DNA of 64,000 bases, from contig OZ241182.1 in the NCBI GenBank assembly GCA_965199595.1, forward strand, positions 248,001-312,000. Reading direction: 5' to 3'. Below the pieces are notes generated by a model, which was given only the letters and a program-made list of their open reading frames with translations, searched no databases and was not told where the DNA came from. Positions 9,401-17,187 of this stretch are shown piece after piece. Origin of the DNA: JBBROS01 sp965199595. Its GTDB lineage: Bacteria > Pseudomonadota > Alphaproteobacteria > Acetobacterales > Acetobacteraceae. Positions within the stretch are counted from its first letter, which is position 1; every line of letters starts with the position of its first letter. Made by a program: the position numbers and the translations under genes.

Positions 9401-9617
9401 CGCCGTTGACCTGCGCCTCCAGCGGCTGCGCCACCGTCGCCTCCACCACGGCGGCCGAGGCTCCGGGATACCGCGTGGTCACCTGCACCTGCGGCGGCAC
9501 GATGTCCGGGAACTGCGCCACCGGAATGGCCCGCATCGCCAGCAGCCCGGCCAGCGTGATGATGATGGCGATCACGACCGCAAGGCGCGGCCGGTCGACG
9601 AAGACGCTCGAGATCAT
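6486..9617 (-). CDS. RND efflux transporter permease (HAE1/AcrB family)
   Basis: Inner-membrane proton-driven multidrug exporter subunit of 1043 residues, the full HAE1 length, beginning SSVFVDRPRLAVVIAIII (first transmembrane helix). Proton-relay aspartates are visible in GIVVDDAIVVVENVER, the relay Lys in ALAAKNGILIVEFAKEQ, and two large periplasmic porter/docking domains separate the two sets of six helices. It is 17 bases downstream of its periplasmic adaptor gene and surely co-transcribed with it. No outer-membrane factor gene follows, so a TolC/OprM-type channel from elsewhere must complete the pump. Substrates cannot be read from the sequence. Confidence 0.95.
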   Translation of the reverse strand: MISSVFVDRPRLAVVIAIIITLAGLLAMRAIPVAQFPDIVPPQVQVTTRYPGASAAVVEATVAQPLEAQVNGADQMLYMKSNSANDGSYSLTVSFALGSNPDINTVNVNNRVQAALSRLPAEVQRQGVTVQKRSSAILEFLAFSSEGAKQTPLFISNYVTINVLDTLSRVTGVGSASLFGALDYSMRIWFDTNRLISLNLAPSDVITAIQQQNVQAPVGRVGARPTSDDTQFQINLQTKGRLTTPEEFGNIVIRASPDGSVLRVRDVARVELGAASQDSESRLNGNPAVTLGIYLAPGANAVQTSQRVQAALDTLSTRYPEGLKSTVFYNSSTFVSDTIDEVIHTLAEAFVLVVIVVFVFLGSWRATLIPTIAVPVSLIGTFAVLLVAGYSANTVSLLAMVLAIGIVVDDAIVVVENVERVMEEEPELSARDATKKAMAQITAPIIAITLVLLSVFVPIAFIPGISGTLFRQFAVTISVAMVISAINALTLSPALCGVILKHSGPRRGIMGRIMRGIDWVRDGYANLVVRLLRVAIVAVLLVVAIGGGIYGLSLRTPTGFLPEEDQGAFFVAVQLPDGASVTRTREVVQRVEGVVRGIPQIQNILSIVGFSLLDGGNQSNAAFMVLRMKPFADRPATADKAQALIGRVFGGVQAIRSATIFPFNLPPIIGLSTGGGFEYQLQNLEGREPAEMGGVLNGLLANANQNPKLNRVFSTFSATNPSIYLDIDRDKAQTLGLSISDVFTTLQATLGGIYINDFNLFGRTWQVNIQGEAADRTDIPAIWRIYIRNKTGTMVPLRSIADARIVLGPQTISRYNNYRSITVNGSPKPGVSSGDALAAMQVVSNNTLPPGYSFEWTGTAYQEKQAAGQTSYILALAILFAYLFLVALYESWVIPIPVLLSVTVGILGSFIGLLFTKLSLDLYAQIGLVVLIALAAKNGILIVEFAKEQREGGKSIREAAVLGARTRFRAVMMTSIAFILGLVPLVTANGAAQVSRRAVGTPVFAGMLAASSVGIFLIPMLYVVFQTMRERVKARFGGKPAAH

Positions 9618-9634
9618 GCCTTCGGTCCCGCGCC

Positions 9635-10810
9635 CTAGGTACGCGGCGCCTGGGGCGGCACGGCGGGCGCGGCAAAGGCCGGGCCAGGGGCCACCACGAT
9701 GCCGGGCCGCACGCGCTGCACCCCATCCACCACCACCGTCTCGCCAGCCTTGAGGCCGGAGGCGATCACCGCCGTGTCGGGCGTGCTCTGCCCCAGCGTC
9801 ACCCGGCGCTGCTCCGCCTTGTTGCCCTCGCCGATCACCCAGACATAGTTGCCCTGCTGGTCCGACAGGATGCCGGCGCGCGGCATGGCCAGCGCCTGGA
9901 TCGGCTCCACCCCCTGCAGCGACACGGTGACGAACTCGCCATCCGCCAGCTCCCGGCTGCCCGGGTCGTTCGGCTTGGCGCCGTTGCGCAGCGGGTTGGG
10001 GATGCGGGCGCGGAAGATCAGCGTGTCGGTGTTCGGCGCCACGGTCGGGTCCACGTAGTCGAGCTGCCCGTCCTGGTCATACGCCTTGCCGTTCGGCAGC
10101 CGCACCTTGATGGTCACGGCGGCAAACCCGCCCTTGTCGGCATAGCGGTCCCGCAGGTCGAACGCGGCGCGCACCGAGACCGGGAACAGCACATACATCG
10201 GGTCCTGGCTCACGATGGTGGCCAACGTCCCGCTGTTCGGCCCCACCACGTTGCCCTCCGTCACCGAGGTGCGGCTGATCTTGCCGTCGATCGGCGCCTT
10301 GATCTCGGTGTAGTCGAGGTTGGTCTGCGCGATCCGCAGCTGCGCCTGTGCCCCCGCGATCTGTGCGGCCTGGCTGCGCTGCGAGGCCTGGGCGTCCTCC
10401 ACCCGGCTCCGCTGCCCCGCCGGCGTGTTCAGCAGCGCCTCGGCCCGGCCCAGCGTCAGGTTGCCGCCCTGCAGCACCGCCTCCGCCTGCGCCACATTGG
10501 CCGCCTGCGCCGCCACCGCAGCCTCGAACGGCGGCCGCTCCAGCCGGTACAGCACGTCGCCGGCATGGATCTCGGCGCCCTCGATGAACTGGCGCTTGGT
10601 CAGGAACGCCGTGACCCGCGCCACCAGGTCCACCCGGTTGACCGCCTGCACCCGGCCCACGAAATCACTGGTCTCGATGATCGCACGGTCCGTCACCTGC
10701 GTCACACCCACCGCCGGCGGGCCGCCCGGGCCAGGCTGGGCCCGGGCCGGCCCAATGCCGGATGCGATGGCGGCAACACTCAAGCCAACGACGAACGCGA
10801 GACGACGCAT
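9635..10810 (-). CDS. RND efflux periplasmic adaptor (membrane fusion protein)
   Basis: AcrA/MexA-type adaptor of 391 residues. A signal peptide MRRLAFVVGLSVAAIASGIGPARA ending in A-R-A fixes the start at 10810; longer in-frame starts would bury this signal. The order is typical: N-terminal barrel-sandwich half (VGRVQAVNRVDLVARV), a short alpha-hairpin rich in Ala and Gln (about residues 100-160), the second lipoyl half (YTEIKAPIDGKISR), then beta-barrel and membrane-proximal domains. The C-terminus is Pro/Ala-rich. It lies upstream of the RND permease as a two-gene efflux operon, divergent from the HMG-CoA-lyase-type gene with a 132-bp intergenic region in which no operator could be identified. 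Confidence 0.93.
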   Translation of the reverse strand: MRRLAFVVGLSVAAIASGIGPARAQPGPGGPPAVGVTQVTDRAIIETSDFVGRVQAVNRVDLVARVTAFLTKRQFIEGAEIHAGDVLYRLERPPFEAAVAAQAANVAQAEAVLQGGNLTLGRAEALLNTPAGQRSRVEDAQASQRSQAAQIAGAQAQLRIAQTNLDYTEIKAPIDGKISRTSVTEGNVVGPNSGTLATIVSQDPMYVLFPVSVRAAFDLRDRYADKGGFAAVTIKVRLPNGKAYDQDGQLDYVDPTVAPNTDTLIFRARIPNPLRNGAKPNDPGSRELADGEFVTVSLQGVEPIQALAMPRAGILSDQQGNYVWVIGEGNKAEQRRVTLGQSTPDTAVIASGLKAGETVVVDGVQRVRPGIVVAPGPAFAAPAVPPQAPRT

Positions 10811-10942
10811 CGATGTACCTTTTACGGTTTCAACCATACTCTGCGGGCTGCAAGGCCAGCCGGCAAGTGCGGGACGATTCCCGGCAAGGCTTGCACGCCC
10901 AGCCGCAAGGACGCACCTTGCCCGGGATAGGGGGCGCAAACC

Positions 10943-11860
10943 ATGAACGATAACGTGACCGTGTGCGAAGTGGGCCCGCGGGACGGCCTGCAGATGGCGC
11001 ACAGCCAGATGGCGACCACCGACAAGATCCGCTGGATCCGGGCGATCGCCGCCGCCGGACTGCCGGAGATCGAGGTCGGCAGCTTCGTCCCGGCCCGCGT
11101 GATCCCGCAGATGGCCGATACCGCGGAGGTGGTCCGCGCCGTGCGCGGCGCTCCGGCGCTGATCGTCGCCCTCGCGCCGAACCTCAAGGGCGCACAGCTG
11201 GCGGTTGAGGCCGGCGCCCGCCGCATCTCCGTCCCCGTTTCCGTCAGCGAGGGGCACAGCCGCGCCAACACCAACCGCAGCACCGACGAAGCCATCGCCG
11301 AGTTCGCCCGCATCTGCGCCTGGGTGCGCGAGAGCGGGGCGCCGCTGGAGGTCGAGGGCGCCCTGAGCACCGCCTTCGGCTGCTCGATCGACGGCCTGGT
11401 GCCGGAGCGGCGGGTGGTGGAGGCCGCCGCCGCCCTGGTCGCGGCCGGCGCCGGCATGGTGGCGCTGGCCGATACCGTGGGCTACGCGAACCCGGCGCAG
11501 GTCCGCAGCATGGTGCGCGCCGTGCGGGCCGCGGTGGGCGACCGGCTGGAAGGGCTGCACCTGCATGACACCATGGGCCTTGGCCTCGCCAACGCGCTGG
11601 CCGGGCTCGAGGAAGGCATCCGCAGCTTCGATTCCAGCCTGGCTGGTCTCGGCGGCTGCCCCTACGCCCCCGGCGCCAGCGGCAACATCGTCACCGAGGA
11701 CCTGGTGTTCATGCTCGAAAGCATGGGCATGGCCACCGGCATCGACCTGCCGCGGCTGATGGAGGCCCGCGGCATCCTCGCCGAAGCCCTCCCGAACGAG
11801 ACCCGGCACGGCGCCCTGGCCCGCGCCGGCCTGCCCCGCACCTTCCGCGCCGCCGCCTGA
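10943..11860 (+). CDS. Hydroxymethylglutaryl-CoA lyase family protein
   Basis: TIM-barrel aldol-cleavage enzyme of 305 residues that would split HMG-CoA or a related 3-hydroxy-3-methylacyl-CoA into acetyl-CoA and a keto acid. Active-site features are present: VGPRDGLQ at residues 10-17 (metal-binding Asp and catalytic Arg), the metal-ligand pair in LHLHDTMG, and the signature GLGGCPYAPGASGN with its catalytic Cys. The start follows a GGGGGC-rich purine stretch. The stop overlaps the CoA-transferase start (TGATG), so the two are coupled. This suggests an acyl is activated by CoA transfer and then cleaved, for example citramalyl-CoA or HMG-CoA. The exact substrate is inference. Confidence 0.9.
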   Translation: MNDNVTVCEVGPRDGLQMAHSQMATTDKIRWIRAIAAAGLPEIEVGSFVPARVIPQMADTAEVVRAVRGAPALIVALAPNLKGAQLAVEAGARRISVPVSVSEGHSRANTNRSTDEAIAEFARICAWVRESGAPLEVEGALSTAFGCSIDGLVPERRVVEAAAALVAAGAGMVALADTVGYANPAQVRSMVRAVRAAVGDRLEGLHLHDTMGLGLANALAGLEEGIRSFDSSLAGLGGCPYAPGASGNIVTEDLVFMLESMGMATGIDLPRLMEARGILAEALPNETRHGALARAGLPRTFRAAA

Positions 11861-13014
11861 TGAGCCAATCGCCGCTGCAGGGCCTGCGCGTCATCGAGTT
11901 CGCGCACATGGTGATGGGCCCCACCGCCGGCCTGGCGCTCGCGGACCTCGGCGCCGACGTCATCAAGGTGGAGCCGGCCGCGGAGGGCGACAAGCCGGCC
12001 GGCGACAACACGCGGCGGCTGCAGGGCGCCGGCACCGGTTTCTTCGCCATGCTGAACCGCAACAAGCGCAGCCTGGTGGTGGACCTGAAATCCGCCGAGG
12101 GCCTCGCCATCACGAAGCGCCTGCTGGCCCGGGCCGACGTGCTGATCGAGAACTTCCGCCCCGGCGCCATGGACAGGCTCGGCCTGTCCTATGAAGCGCT
12201 GAAGGCGGAGAACCCGCGGCTGATCTATTGCAGCTGCAAGGGCTTCCTCCCCGGTCCCTACGACCACCGCGTGGCGTTGGACGAAGTGGTGCAGATGATG
12301 GGCGGCCTGGCCTACATGACGGGGCTGCCGGGCAAGCCGATGCGCGCCGGGTCGAGCGTCAACGACATCCTGGGCGGCACCTTCGCGGTCCTCGGCATCC
12401 TGGCGGCGGTGCAGGAGCGGCATCGCACCGGCCTCGGCAAGCACGTGCAGTCCGGCCTGTTCGAGACCAACGCCGTGCTGGTGGCGCAGCACATGGCGCA
12501 GACCGTGATCAGCGGGCAGGAGCCGCCGCCCATGGGCGTGCGCCGCCCCGCCTGGCCGGTGTATGACGTGTTCGACTGCGCCGATGGCGGCCAGGTGTTC
12601 GTGGGCGTGGTGACGGACACGCAGTGGCGCCTGTTCTGCGACAGCTTCGGCCTGTCCGCCCTCGCCGCCGACCCGGCCCTTCTCACCCAGCAGCAGCGCG
12701 TCGCTGCGCGGGACCGCGTGATCCCGGTCGTCGCCGCCGCCCTGGGCCGGTTCGACCAGGCCGCCCTCATGGCACGCTGCGAGGCGCTCGGCCTGCCCTA
12801 CGCCCCCATCGCCCGCCCGGCGGAACTGTTCAACGACCCCCACCTGAACGCCTCGGGCGGCCTGGTGCCGCTGACGCTGCCGGACGGCCGCCCCATCAGC
12901 CTCCCGGCACTCCCGCTCTCATTCGATGGCGAACGCCTGGCGCAGCGCCGCGGCCTGCCCGACGTGGGTGCCCACACCGGCGAAATCCTGGCAGAGATCG
13001 GCTGGACCGGCTGA
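11860..13014 (+). CDS. Class III (CaiB/BaiF) CoA-transferase
   Basis: Cytosolic family III CoA-transferase of 384 residues, normal for the family. The N-terminal motif LQGLRVIEFAHMVMGPTAG followed by LADLGADVIKVEP is diagnostic; the catalytic Asp is in SSVNDILGG, and the RPAWPVYDVF stretch follows at mid-protein. Members move CoA between acyl-CoA (often succinyl-CoA) and a carboxylic acid. Coupled by TGATG to the upstream lyase, it likely activates the substrate of that lyase. Related itaconate/mesaconate or dicarboxylate pathways are candidates, but nothing in the sequence decides between them. Confidence 0.92.
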   Translation: MSQSPLQGLRVIEFAHMVMGPTAGLALADLGADVIKVEPAAEGDKPAGDNTRRLQGAGTGFFAMLNRNKRSLVVDLKSAEGLAITKRLLARADVLIENFRPGAMDRLGLSYEALKAENPRLIYCSCKGFLPGPYDHRVALDEVVQMMGGLAYMTGLPGKPMRAGSSVNDILGGTFAVLGILAAVQERHRTGLGKHVQSGLFETNAVLVAQHMAQTVISGQEPPPMGVRRPAWPVYDVFDCADGGQVFVGVVTDTQWRLFCDSFGLSALAADPALLTQQQRVAARDRVIPVVAAALGRFDQAALMARCEALGLPYAPIARPAELFNDPHLNASGGLVPLTLPDGRPISLPALPLSFDGERLAQRRGLPDVGAHTGEILAEIGWTG

Positions 13015-13072
13015 TCCGCCGGAACCCGCGCCGCGCCGGCGCGCTGAATTGTGGCAGAGTGGGGAATAGGAC

Positions 13073-13234
13073 ATGGCACGCGATCAGATTCTGGAACCAA
13101 TTCGCGAACGTGCCTACTTCCTGTGGGAACAAGCCGGGCGCCCCGAAGGCGGCGACCTCGGCTTCTGGGACGAGGCCCGGCGCCAGATCGAACGCGAGGA
13201 CGACCAGCGGGACGTCGCAGCCAGCGAGGGCTGA
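13073..13234 (+). CDS. DUF2934 domain mini-protein
   Basis: Fifty-three-residue protein beginning MARDQILEPIRERAYFLWEQ and continuing AGRPEGGDLGFWDEARRQI, which matches the short DUF2934 pattern (R-A-Y-x-L-W-E-x(2)-G-R-P-E-G-x-D-x(4)-W). Such proteins are small, acidic and helical and occur in many alphaproteobacteria; their function is unknown. ATG at 13073 follows AATAGGAC, an acceptable ribosome site. It lies 58 bases after the CoA-transferase gene, and its stop abuts the convergent flavoprotein gene end. Confidence 0.75.
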   Translation: MARDQILEPIRERAYFLWEQAGRPEGGDLGFWDEARRQIEREDDQRDVAASEG

Positions 13235-14554
13235 TCACGGCGCCCGGTTCCGCCGGTAATCGGCATACCGGTCCTGCGCCGTCATCCAGGCGAACACGGC
13301 GGGCATGAACCAGGGCTTGCCCTCGAAGAACGGAATGGCACCCGGCGGCCGCATGTCCAGCGCCGATGCCCCGGCGCTCTCCCCCAGGATCTGCTGCGCC
13401 GCCTTCTGCCCGGCCCAGCGCGCCCAAACCGTGCCGCTGCCGCAATAGCCCGCCGCATAGCGCTTGCCGCCATGCGCGAAGATCCGCGGGATCATGTCGC
13501 GGTTCATCGCCACGTTGCCGAACCAGCTGTGGTCCACCTGCACGTCGTCCAGCACCGGGAAGATGCTGACCAGCGCGCGGCGCAGCGCCTCCGTCGGCCA
13601 GTCCGCGTCCCCGCTGATGGTGCCGTCGCGCCCGCCCAGCAGGATGCGGGTGCCGTCCGGGCTGGGGCGGTAGTAGTAGTGGACCTGCCGGGTCTCGGTA
13701 CACATCATGCGCCGCGGCATCAGCTCGCCCATCAGGTTGGCCGAGAGCGGCGCGGTGGCGATGATGCGGCTCCGCACCGGCACCAGGCGGCGGCGCAGCC
13801 AGCGGTCCGACCGGTCCGTGTAGCCGTTGGTGCAGGTCAGCACGTCCCGCGCGAGGGTTGTGCCGCGCGCCGTCTCCACCGTCCAGCCGTCGCCGTGCGG
13901 CGTCACCTGCGTCACCGCCGTCTCGCCATGGATGGCGGCCCCGGTCTCCAGCGCCACCCGCAGCATGCCGGCATGGAACTTGGCGGGATGGATGCCGCCG
14001 ATGTCCATGCGCACCGCGCCGCCATGATAGGTGTCGGTGCCCAGGAAGTTGCGCTGCTCGCCCCGCGGCACCGCATAGGCGTCGATGCCCAGCGTGTCGT
14101 GCAGCATCTGGGCGTTGCGCGCGATCCTCTCGTAGTCGCCGGGCGCGTAGGCCCCGTAGAACCGCCCGACCAGCGCGAAGTCGCAGTCGATGTTCTCGTC
14201 CTCGATGAAACGGTACAGGTCCTCGCGCGCCGCCTTGCCCTCCTCCAGGATCGCGGCGGCGGCGGGTGGGCCGAACCGCCGGGCCAGCGTGGCGTCCGTG
14301 GGGCGCAGGTTGCCGCTGGTGATGCCGCCGTTGCGGGTGGAGGCGCCTTCGCCGGGCCGCTGCTTGTCGAACACCTGCACGGAGCGCCCGGCCCGGGCCA
14401 GGGTGATGGCGGCCGAGAGCCCGGTATAGCCGGCCCCGATGATCGCCACGTCGCACACCGGATCCACCGCGCGCTCGGGCAACCGGGTCAGCGGCGCACC
14501 CTGCCACCAATAGGCCTCGGTTGACGGTTTACGCATCACGGCGGCTTTTGGCAT
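13235..14554 (-). CDS. FAD-dependent oxidoreductase (DAO family, PuuB-like)
   Basis: Flavin amine/amino-acid oxidase-type protein of 439 residues. A Rossmann FAD motif GAGYTGLSAAITLARAG lies near residues 40-56, preceded by the conserved YWW; GEGASTRNGGITSGN is the characteristic flavin-contact loop of PuuB/OoxB-like enzymes, and the C-terminal FAD contact YCGSGTVWARWAGQKAA is present. Relatives oxidise gamma-glutamylputrescine, opines or secondary amines to aldehydes with H2O2 release. ATG at 14554 is used; a second ATG at residue 7 would remove nothing important. It is tail-to-tail with the DUF2934 gene with no gap. Confidence 0.88.
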   Translation of the reverse strand: MPKAAVMRKPSTEAYWWQGAPLTRLPERAVDPVCDVAIIGAGYTGLSAAITLARAGRSVQVFDKQRPGEGASTRNGGITSGNLRPTDATLARRFGPPAAAAILEEGKAAREDLYRFIEDENIDCDFALVGRFYGAYAPGDYERIARNAQMLHDTLGIDAYAVPRGEQRNFLGTDTYHGGAVRMDIGGIHPAKFHAGMLRVALETGAAIHGETAVTQVTPHGDGWTVETARGTTLARDVLTCTNGYTDRSDRWLRRRLVPVRSRIIATAPLSANLMGELMPRRMMCTETRQVHYYYRPSPDGTRILLGGRDGTISGDADWPTEALRRALVSIFPVLDDVQVDHSWFGNVAMNRDMIPRIFAHGGKRYAAGYCGSGTVWARWAGQKAAQQILGESAGASALDMRPPGAIPFFEGKPWFMPAVFAWMTAQDRYADYRRNRAP

Positions 14555-14672
14555 GGGCCGAGGCTACCCGGCGGGACCGCGGCGGTGCAAGGCGCAGGGA
14601 GAGATACGGGGGGATCGCGGCCCGCCGCCGGGTCTGTTAGAACCATCATTGCGACAACCAATGAGGCACCGC

Positions 14673-15269
14673 ATGACGACCGTGGGCAACCGTACCGCCG
14701 ACCACCCGATCGAGCCGCTGTTCCTGGAGCGCTGGTCGCCCCGGGCCTTCACCGGTGAGGCCATCTCGCAGGAAGACCTGCTGACGATGCTGGAAGCCGG
14801 GCGCTGGGCGCCGTCCTCCTACAACTCGCAGCCCTGGCGCTTCGTGTACGCCCGCCGCGACACCCCGCAATGGGCCCCGATGCTCGGCCTGCTGGTCGAG
14901 TTCAACCAGGGCTGGGCCAAGGATGCGGCGGCGCTGGTGGTGGTCGCCTCGAACTCCATGATGCTGCCCCCCGGCAAGGACACGCCGGTGCCGTCGCACA
15001 GCCACTCGCTCGATGCCGGCGCGGCCTGGGGCTATGTGGCGTTGCAGGCGCAGATGATGGGCTGGCGCACCCACGGCATGGTGGGCTTCGACCTGGAGCG
15101 CGCCTTCGCCGAGCTGGGCTTCACCCAGGGCTATCGCGTGGAGCAGATCTTCGCGGTGGGCAAGCAGGCCGACAAGGCGAAGCTGCCGGAGTTCCTGCAG
15201 GCCCGCGAGGCGCCCAGCCCGCGCAAGCCGCTGAGCGAGACCGCCTTCGAGGGCAGGTTCCCCGGCTGA
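14673..15269 (+). CDS. Nitroreductase family protein
   Basis: FMN-dependent oxidoreductase of the nitroreductase superfamily, 198 residues, distinct in type from the NfsA-like protein at 3.3-4.1 kb. It has the FMN-binding stretches FLERWSPRAFTGEAIS, ARWAPSSYNSQPWRF-like AGRWAPSSYNSQPWRF, and the later GYVALQAQMMGWRTHGMVGFD. The start is ATG at 14673 with GAGG six bases upstream; an in-frame ATG at 14661 is possible. The length fits the short bacterial members that reduce quinones or flavins. It is convergent with the hydroxybutyryl-CoA dehydrogenase gene and separated from it by a strong hairpin. Confidence 0.88.
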   Translation: MTTVGNRTADHPIEPLFLERWSPRAFTGEAISQEDLLTMLEAGRWAPSSYNSQPWRFVYARRDTPQWAPMLGLLVEFNQGWAKDAAALVVVASNSMMLPPGKDTPVPSHSHSLDAGAAWGYVALQAQMMGWRTHGMVGFDLERAFAELGFTQGYRVEQIFAVGKQADKAKLPEFLQAREAPSPRKPLSETAFEGRFPG

Positions 15270-15277
15270 CCCGGCCG

Positions 15278-15299
15278 CCCCTCCCGGCTCCGGGAGGGG
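15278..15299. terminator. Bidirectional hairpin between convergent genes
   Basis: Perfect inverted repeat CCCCTCCCGG / CCGGGAGGGG separated by CT (a 9-bp stem with a 4-base loop is physically likely). It lies between the stops of the nitroreductase and hydroxybutyryl-CoA dehydrogenase genes. There is no T-run on either side, so Rho-independent termination is plausible but not certain. Confidence 0.65.
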
Positions 15300-15320
15300 A
15301 CACCGCCGCAGCGCCTGCTC

Positions 15321-16250
15321 TCAGCGCGTTGGGCGCGGCGGCGTCACGGTGTAGTCGTAGAAGCCCCGCCCGGTCTTGCGCCCATACCAACCGGCCTCGA
15401 CATACTTCACCAGCAGCGGGCACGGCCGGTACTTGCTGTCCGACAGCCCGTTATGCAGCACCTGCATGATGCTCAGGCACGTATCGAGCCCGATGAAGTC
15501 CGCCAGCTCCAGCGGCCCCATCGGATGGTTGGCCCCCAGCTTCATGGCCGTGTCGATCGCGGTGATGCTGCCCACGCCCTCATACAGCGCATAGACGGCC
15601 TCGTTGATCATCGGCACCAGGATGCGGTTCACGATGAAGGCCGGGAAGTCCTCGGACACCGAGGTGGTCTTGTTCAGCCGGGCCCCCAGCGCCTGGATCG
15701 CCTGGAAGGTCGGCTCGTCGGTCGCGATGCCGCGGATCACCTCGATCAGCTTCATCACCGGCACCGGGTTCATGAAGTGCATGCCGATGAACTGGCCGGG
15801 CCGGTCCGTGCTCGCCGCCAGGCGGGTGATGCTGATGCTGCTGGTGTTGCTGCCCAGCATGCAGCCGGGCTTCAGGTGCGGCATCATCGCCTTGTAGATG
15901 GCGCGCTTGATGTCCTCCTTCTCCGTCGCGGCCTCCAGCACGAAGTCGCAATCGGCGAAGGCGGCGTAGCCGGTCGTGGTCTGGATCAACGCCAGCCCGG
16001 CCTGCTTCTGCGCCCCGTCGATGGTCCCCTTCGCCACCTGCCGGTCCATGTTGCGCCCGATGGTGGCCCGCGCCTTGTCCAGCGCCTCCGCCTTCGCATC
16101 GGCCAGCGTGACGGTCAGCCCGGCCAGCGCGCACACATGGGCGATCCCGCTGCCCATCTGCCCGGCACCCACGATGCCGATATGCCGGATCGCCGGCACC
16201 ACCCCACCCGGGGCGGCAGGCGAAGCCGGCATCTCGGCCGTTCCGCTCAA
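15321..16250 (-). CDS. 3-hydroxybutyryl-CoA dehydrogenase
   Basis: NAD(P)-dependent dehydrogenase converting (S)-3-hydroxybutyryl-CoA to acetoacetyl-CoA, about 309 residues. The Rossmann motif GIVGAGQMGSGIAHV is near residues 25-39, the catalytic His lies in IGMHFMNPVPVMKLIEVI, and the C-terminal helical dimerisation domain ends in YGRKTGRGFYDY. The start may be TTG at 16250, overlapping the etfA stop as TTGA and preceded by GGAG, or ATG at 16232; either leaves the fold intact. Downstream of etfB-etfA, it fits butyrate/fatty-acid or polyhydroxybutyrate metabolism with ETF as electron acceptor for the acyl-CoA dehydrogenase step. Confidence 0.93.
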   Translation of the reverse strand: MSGTAEMPASPAAPGGVVPAIRHIGIVGAGQMGSGIAHVCALAGLTVTLADAKAEALDKARATIGRNMDRQVAKGTIDGAQKQAGLALIQTTTGYAAFADCDFVLEAATEKEDIKRAIYKAMMPHLKPGCMLGSNTSSISITRLAASTDRPGQFIGMHFMNPVPVMKLIEVIRGIATDEPTFQAIQALGARLNKTTSVSEDFPAFIVNRILVPMINEAVYALYEGVGSITAIDTAMKLGANHPMGPLELADFIGLDTCLSIMQVLHNGLSDSKYRPCPLLVKYVEAGWYGRKTGRGFYDYTVTPPRPTR

Positions 16251-17185
16251 GCCGTGCGCTCCAGCTCCGCCTGCAGGTCCGGCAACACGGTGAACAGGTC
16301 ACCCACCAGGCCGTAATCGGCCACCTGGAAGATCGGCGCCTCCTCGTCCTTGTTGATGGCGACGATCACCTTGCTGTCCTTCATGCCGGCCAGGTGCTGG
16401 ATGGCGCCGGAAATCCCGATGGCGACATACAGCTCCGGCGCCACGATCTTGCCGGTCTGCCCCACCTGGTAGTCGTTCGGCACGAACCCGGCATCCACCG
16501 CGGCGCGTGACGCACCCACCGCCGCGCCCAGCATGTCCGCGATCGGGTTCAGCAGCTGGAAGTTGTCGCCGTTCTGCATGCCGCGCCCGCCAGACACCAC
16601 CACGCGCGCCGCCGTCAGCTCCGGCCGCTCGCTCTTGGACAGCTCCGCGGAGACGAAGCGCGACGATGTGCCGGCCGCAGGCAGCGGCACCGCCTCGATG
16701 GCGGCGCTGCCGCCCTCGGCCGGCGTGGGGTCGAAGCTCGCGGCCCGCACGGTCAGGATCTTCTTGCCATCGCTGGACTTCACCGTCGCCAGCGCGTTGC
16801 CGGCAAAGATCGGCCGCACGAAGGTGTCGGCGTCGATCACGGCGGAGATGTCGCTGATCGGCTGCACGTCCAGCAGCGCGGCCAGGCGCGGCATGACGTT
16901 CTTGCCGGTCGCGGTGCTGGCGGCGAAGATGTGGTCGTGGTGCCCGGCCATCTGCACCAGGAGCGCGGCCAGCGGCTCGGCCAGCGAATGCGCCAGCTCC
17001 GGGCTCTCGGCGGTGTGCACCTTGGTCACGCCATCCAGCTTGGCGGCGGCGGCGGCGGCAGCGGACACGTCGCCCCCGGCCACCAGCACATGCACCTCAC
17101 CCAGCTTGAGCGCCGCGGCCACGGCGCTGCGCGACGGCTGCTTGATCTCGCCATTCTCATGGTCGAGCAGAACGAGTGAGGCCAT
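16247..17185 (-). CDS. etfA: Electron transfer flavoprotein subunit alpha
   Basis: FAD-carrying subunit of the soluble ETF heterodimer, which takes electrons from acyl-CoA and other dehydrogenases and passes them to ETF:quinone oxidoreductase. 312 residues, the usual length. The N-terminal ETF domain is followed by the C-terminal FAD-binding half with VVSGGRGMQNGDNF, GASRAAVDAGF, QVGQTGK and ISGAIQHLAGMKDSKVIVAI, all diagnostic. ATG at 17185 lies two bases after the etfB stop, and the stop overlaps the start of the dehydrogenase gene. This is a tightly packed etfB-etfA-hbd operon. Confidence 0.96.
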   Translation of the reverse strand: MASLVLLDHENGEIKQPSRSAVAAALKLGEVHVLVAGGDVSAAAAAAAKLDGVTKVHTAESPELAHSLAEPLAALLVQMAGHHDHIFAASTATGKNVMPRLAALLDVQPISDISAVIDADTFVRPIFAGNALATVKSSDGKKILTVRAASFDPTPAEGGSAAIEAVPLPAAGTSSRFVSAELSKSERPELTAARVVVSGGRGMQNGDNFQLLNPIADMLGAAVGASRAAVDAGFVPNDYQVGQTGKIVAPELYVAIGISGAIQHLAGMKDSKVIVAINKDEEAPIFQVADYGLVGDLFTVLPDLQAELERTA

Positions 17186-17187
17186 GG

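Noticed and set aside
6465..9638. Open frame of over 1000 codons on the plus strand, antisense to the RND permease
   Set aside because: Low-complexity His/Arg/Asp/Gln-rich translation with no domain; an artefact of GC-rich codon third positions of the real minus-strand gene.
10811..10942. Operator for a TetR/MarR-type regulator between the efflux and lyase genes
   Set aside because: No convincing dyad and no regulator gene nearby.
13030..13055. CGCGCCGGCGCG palindrome after the CoA-transferase gene as terminator
   Set aside because: It is a loopless palindrome without T-run and common by chance in such GC-rich DNA.
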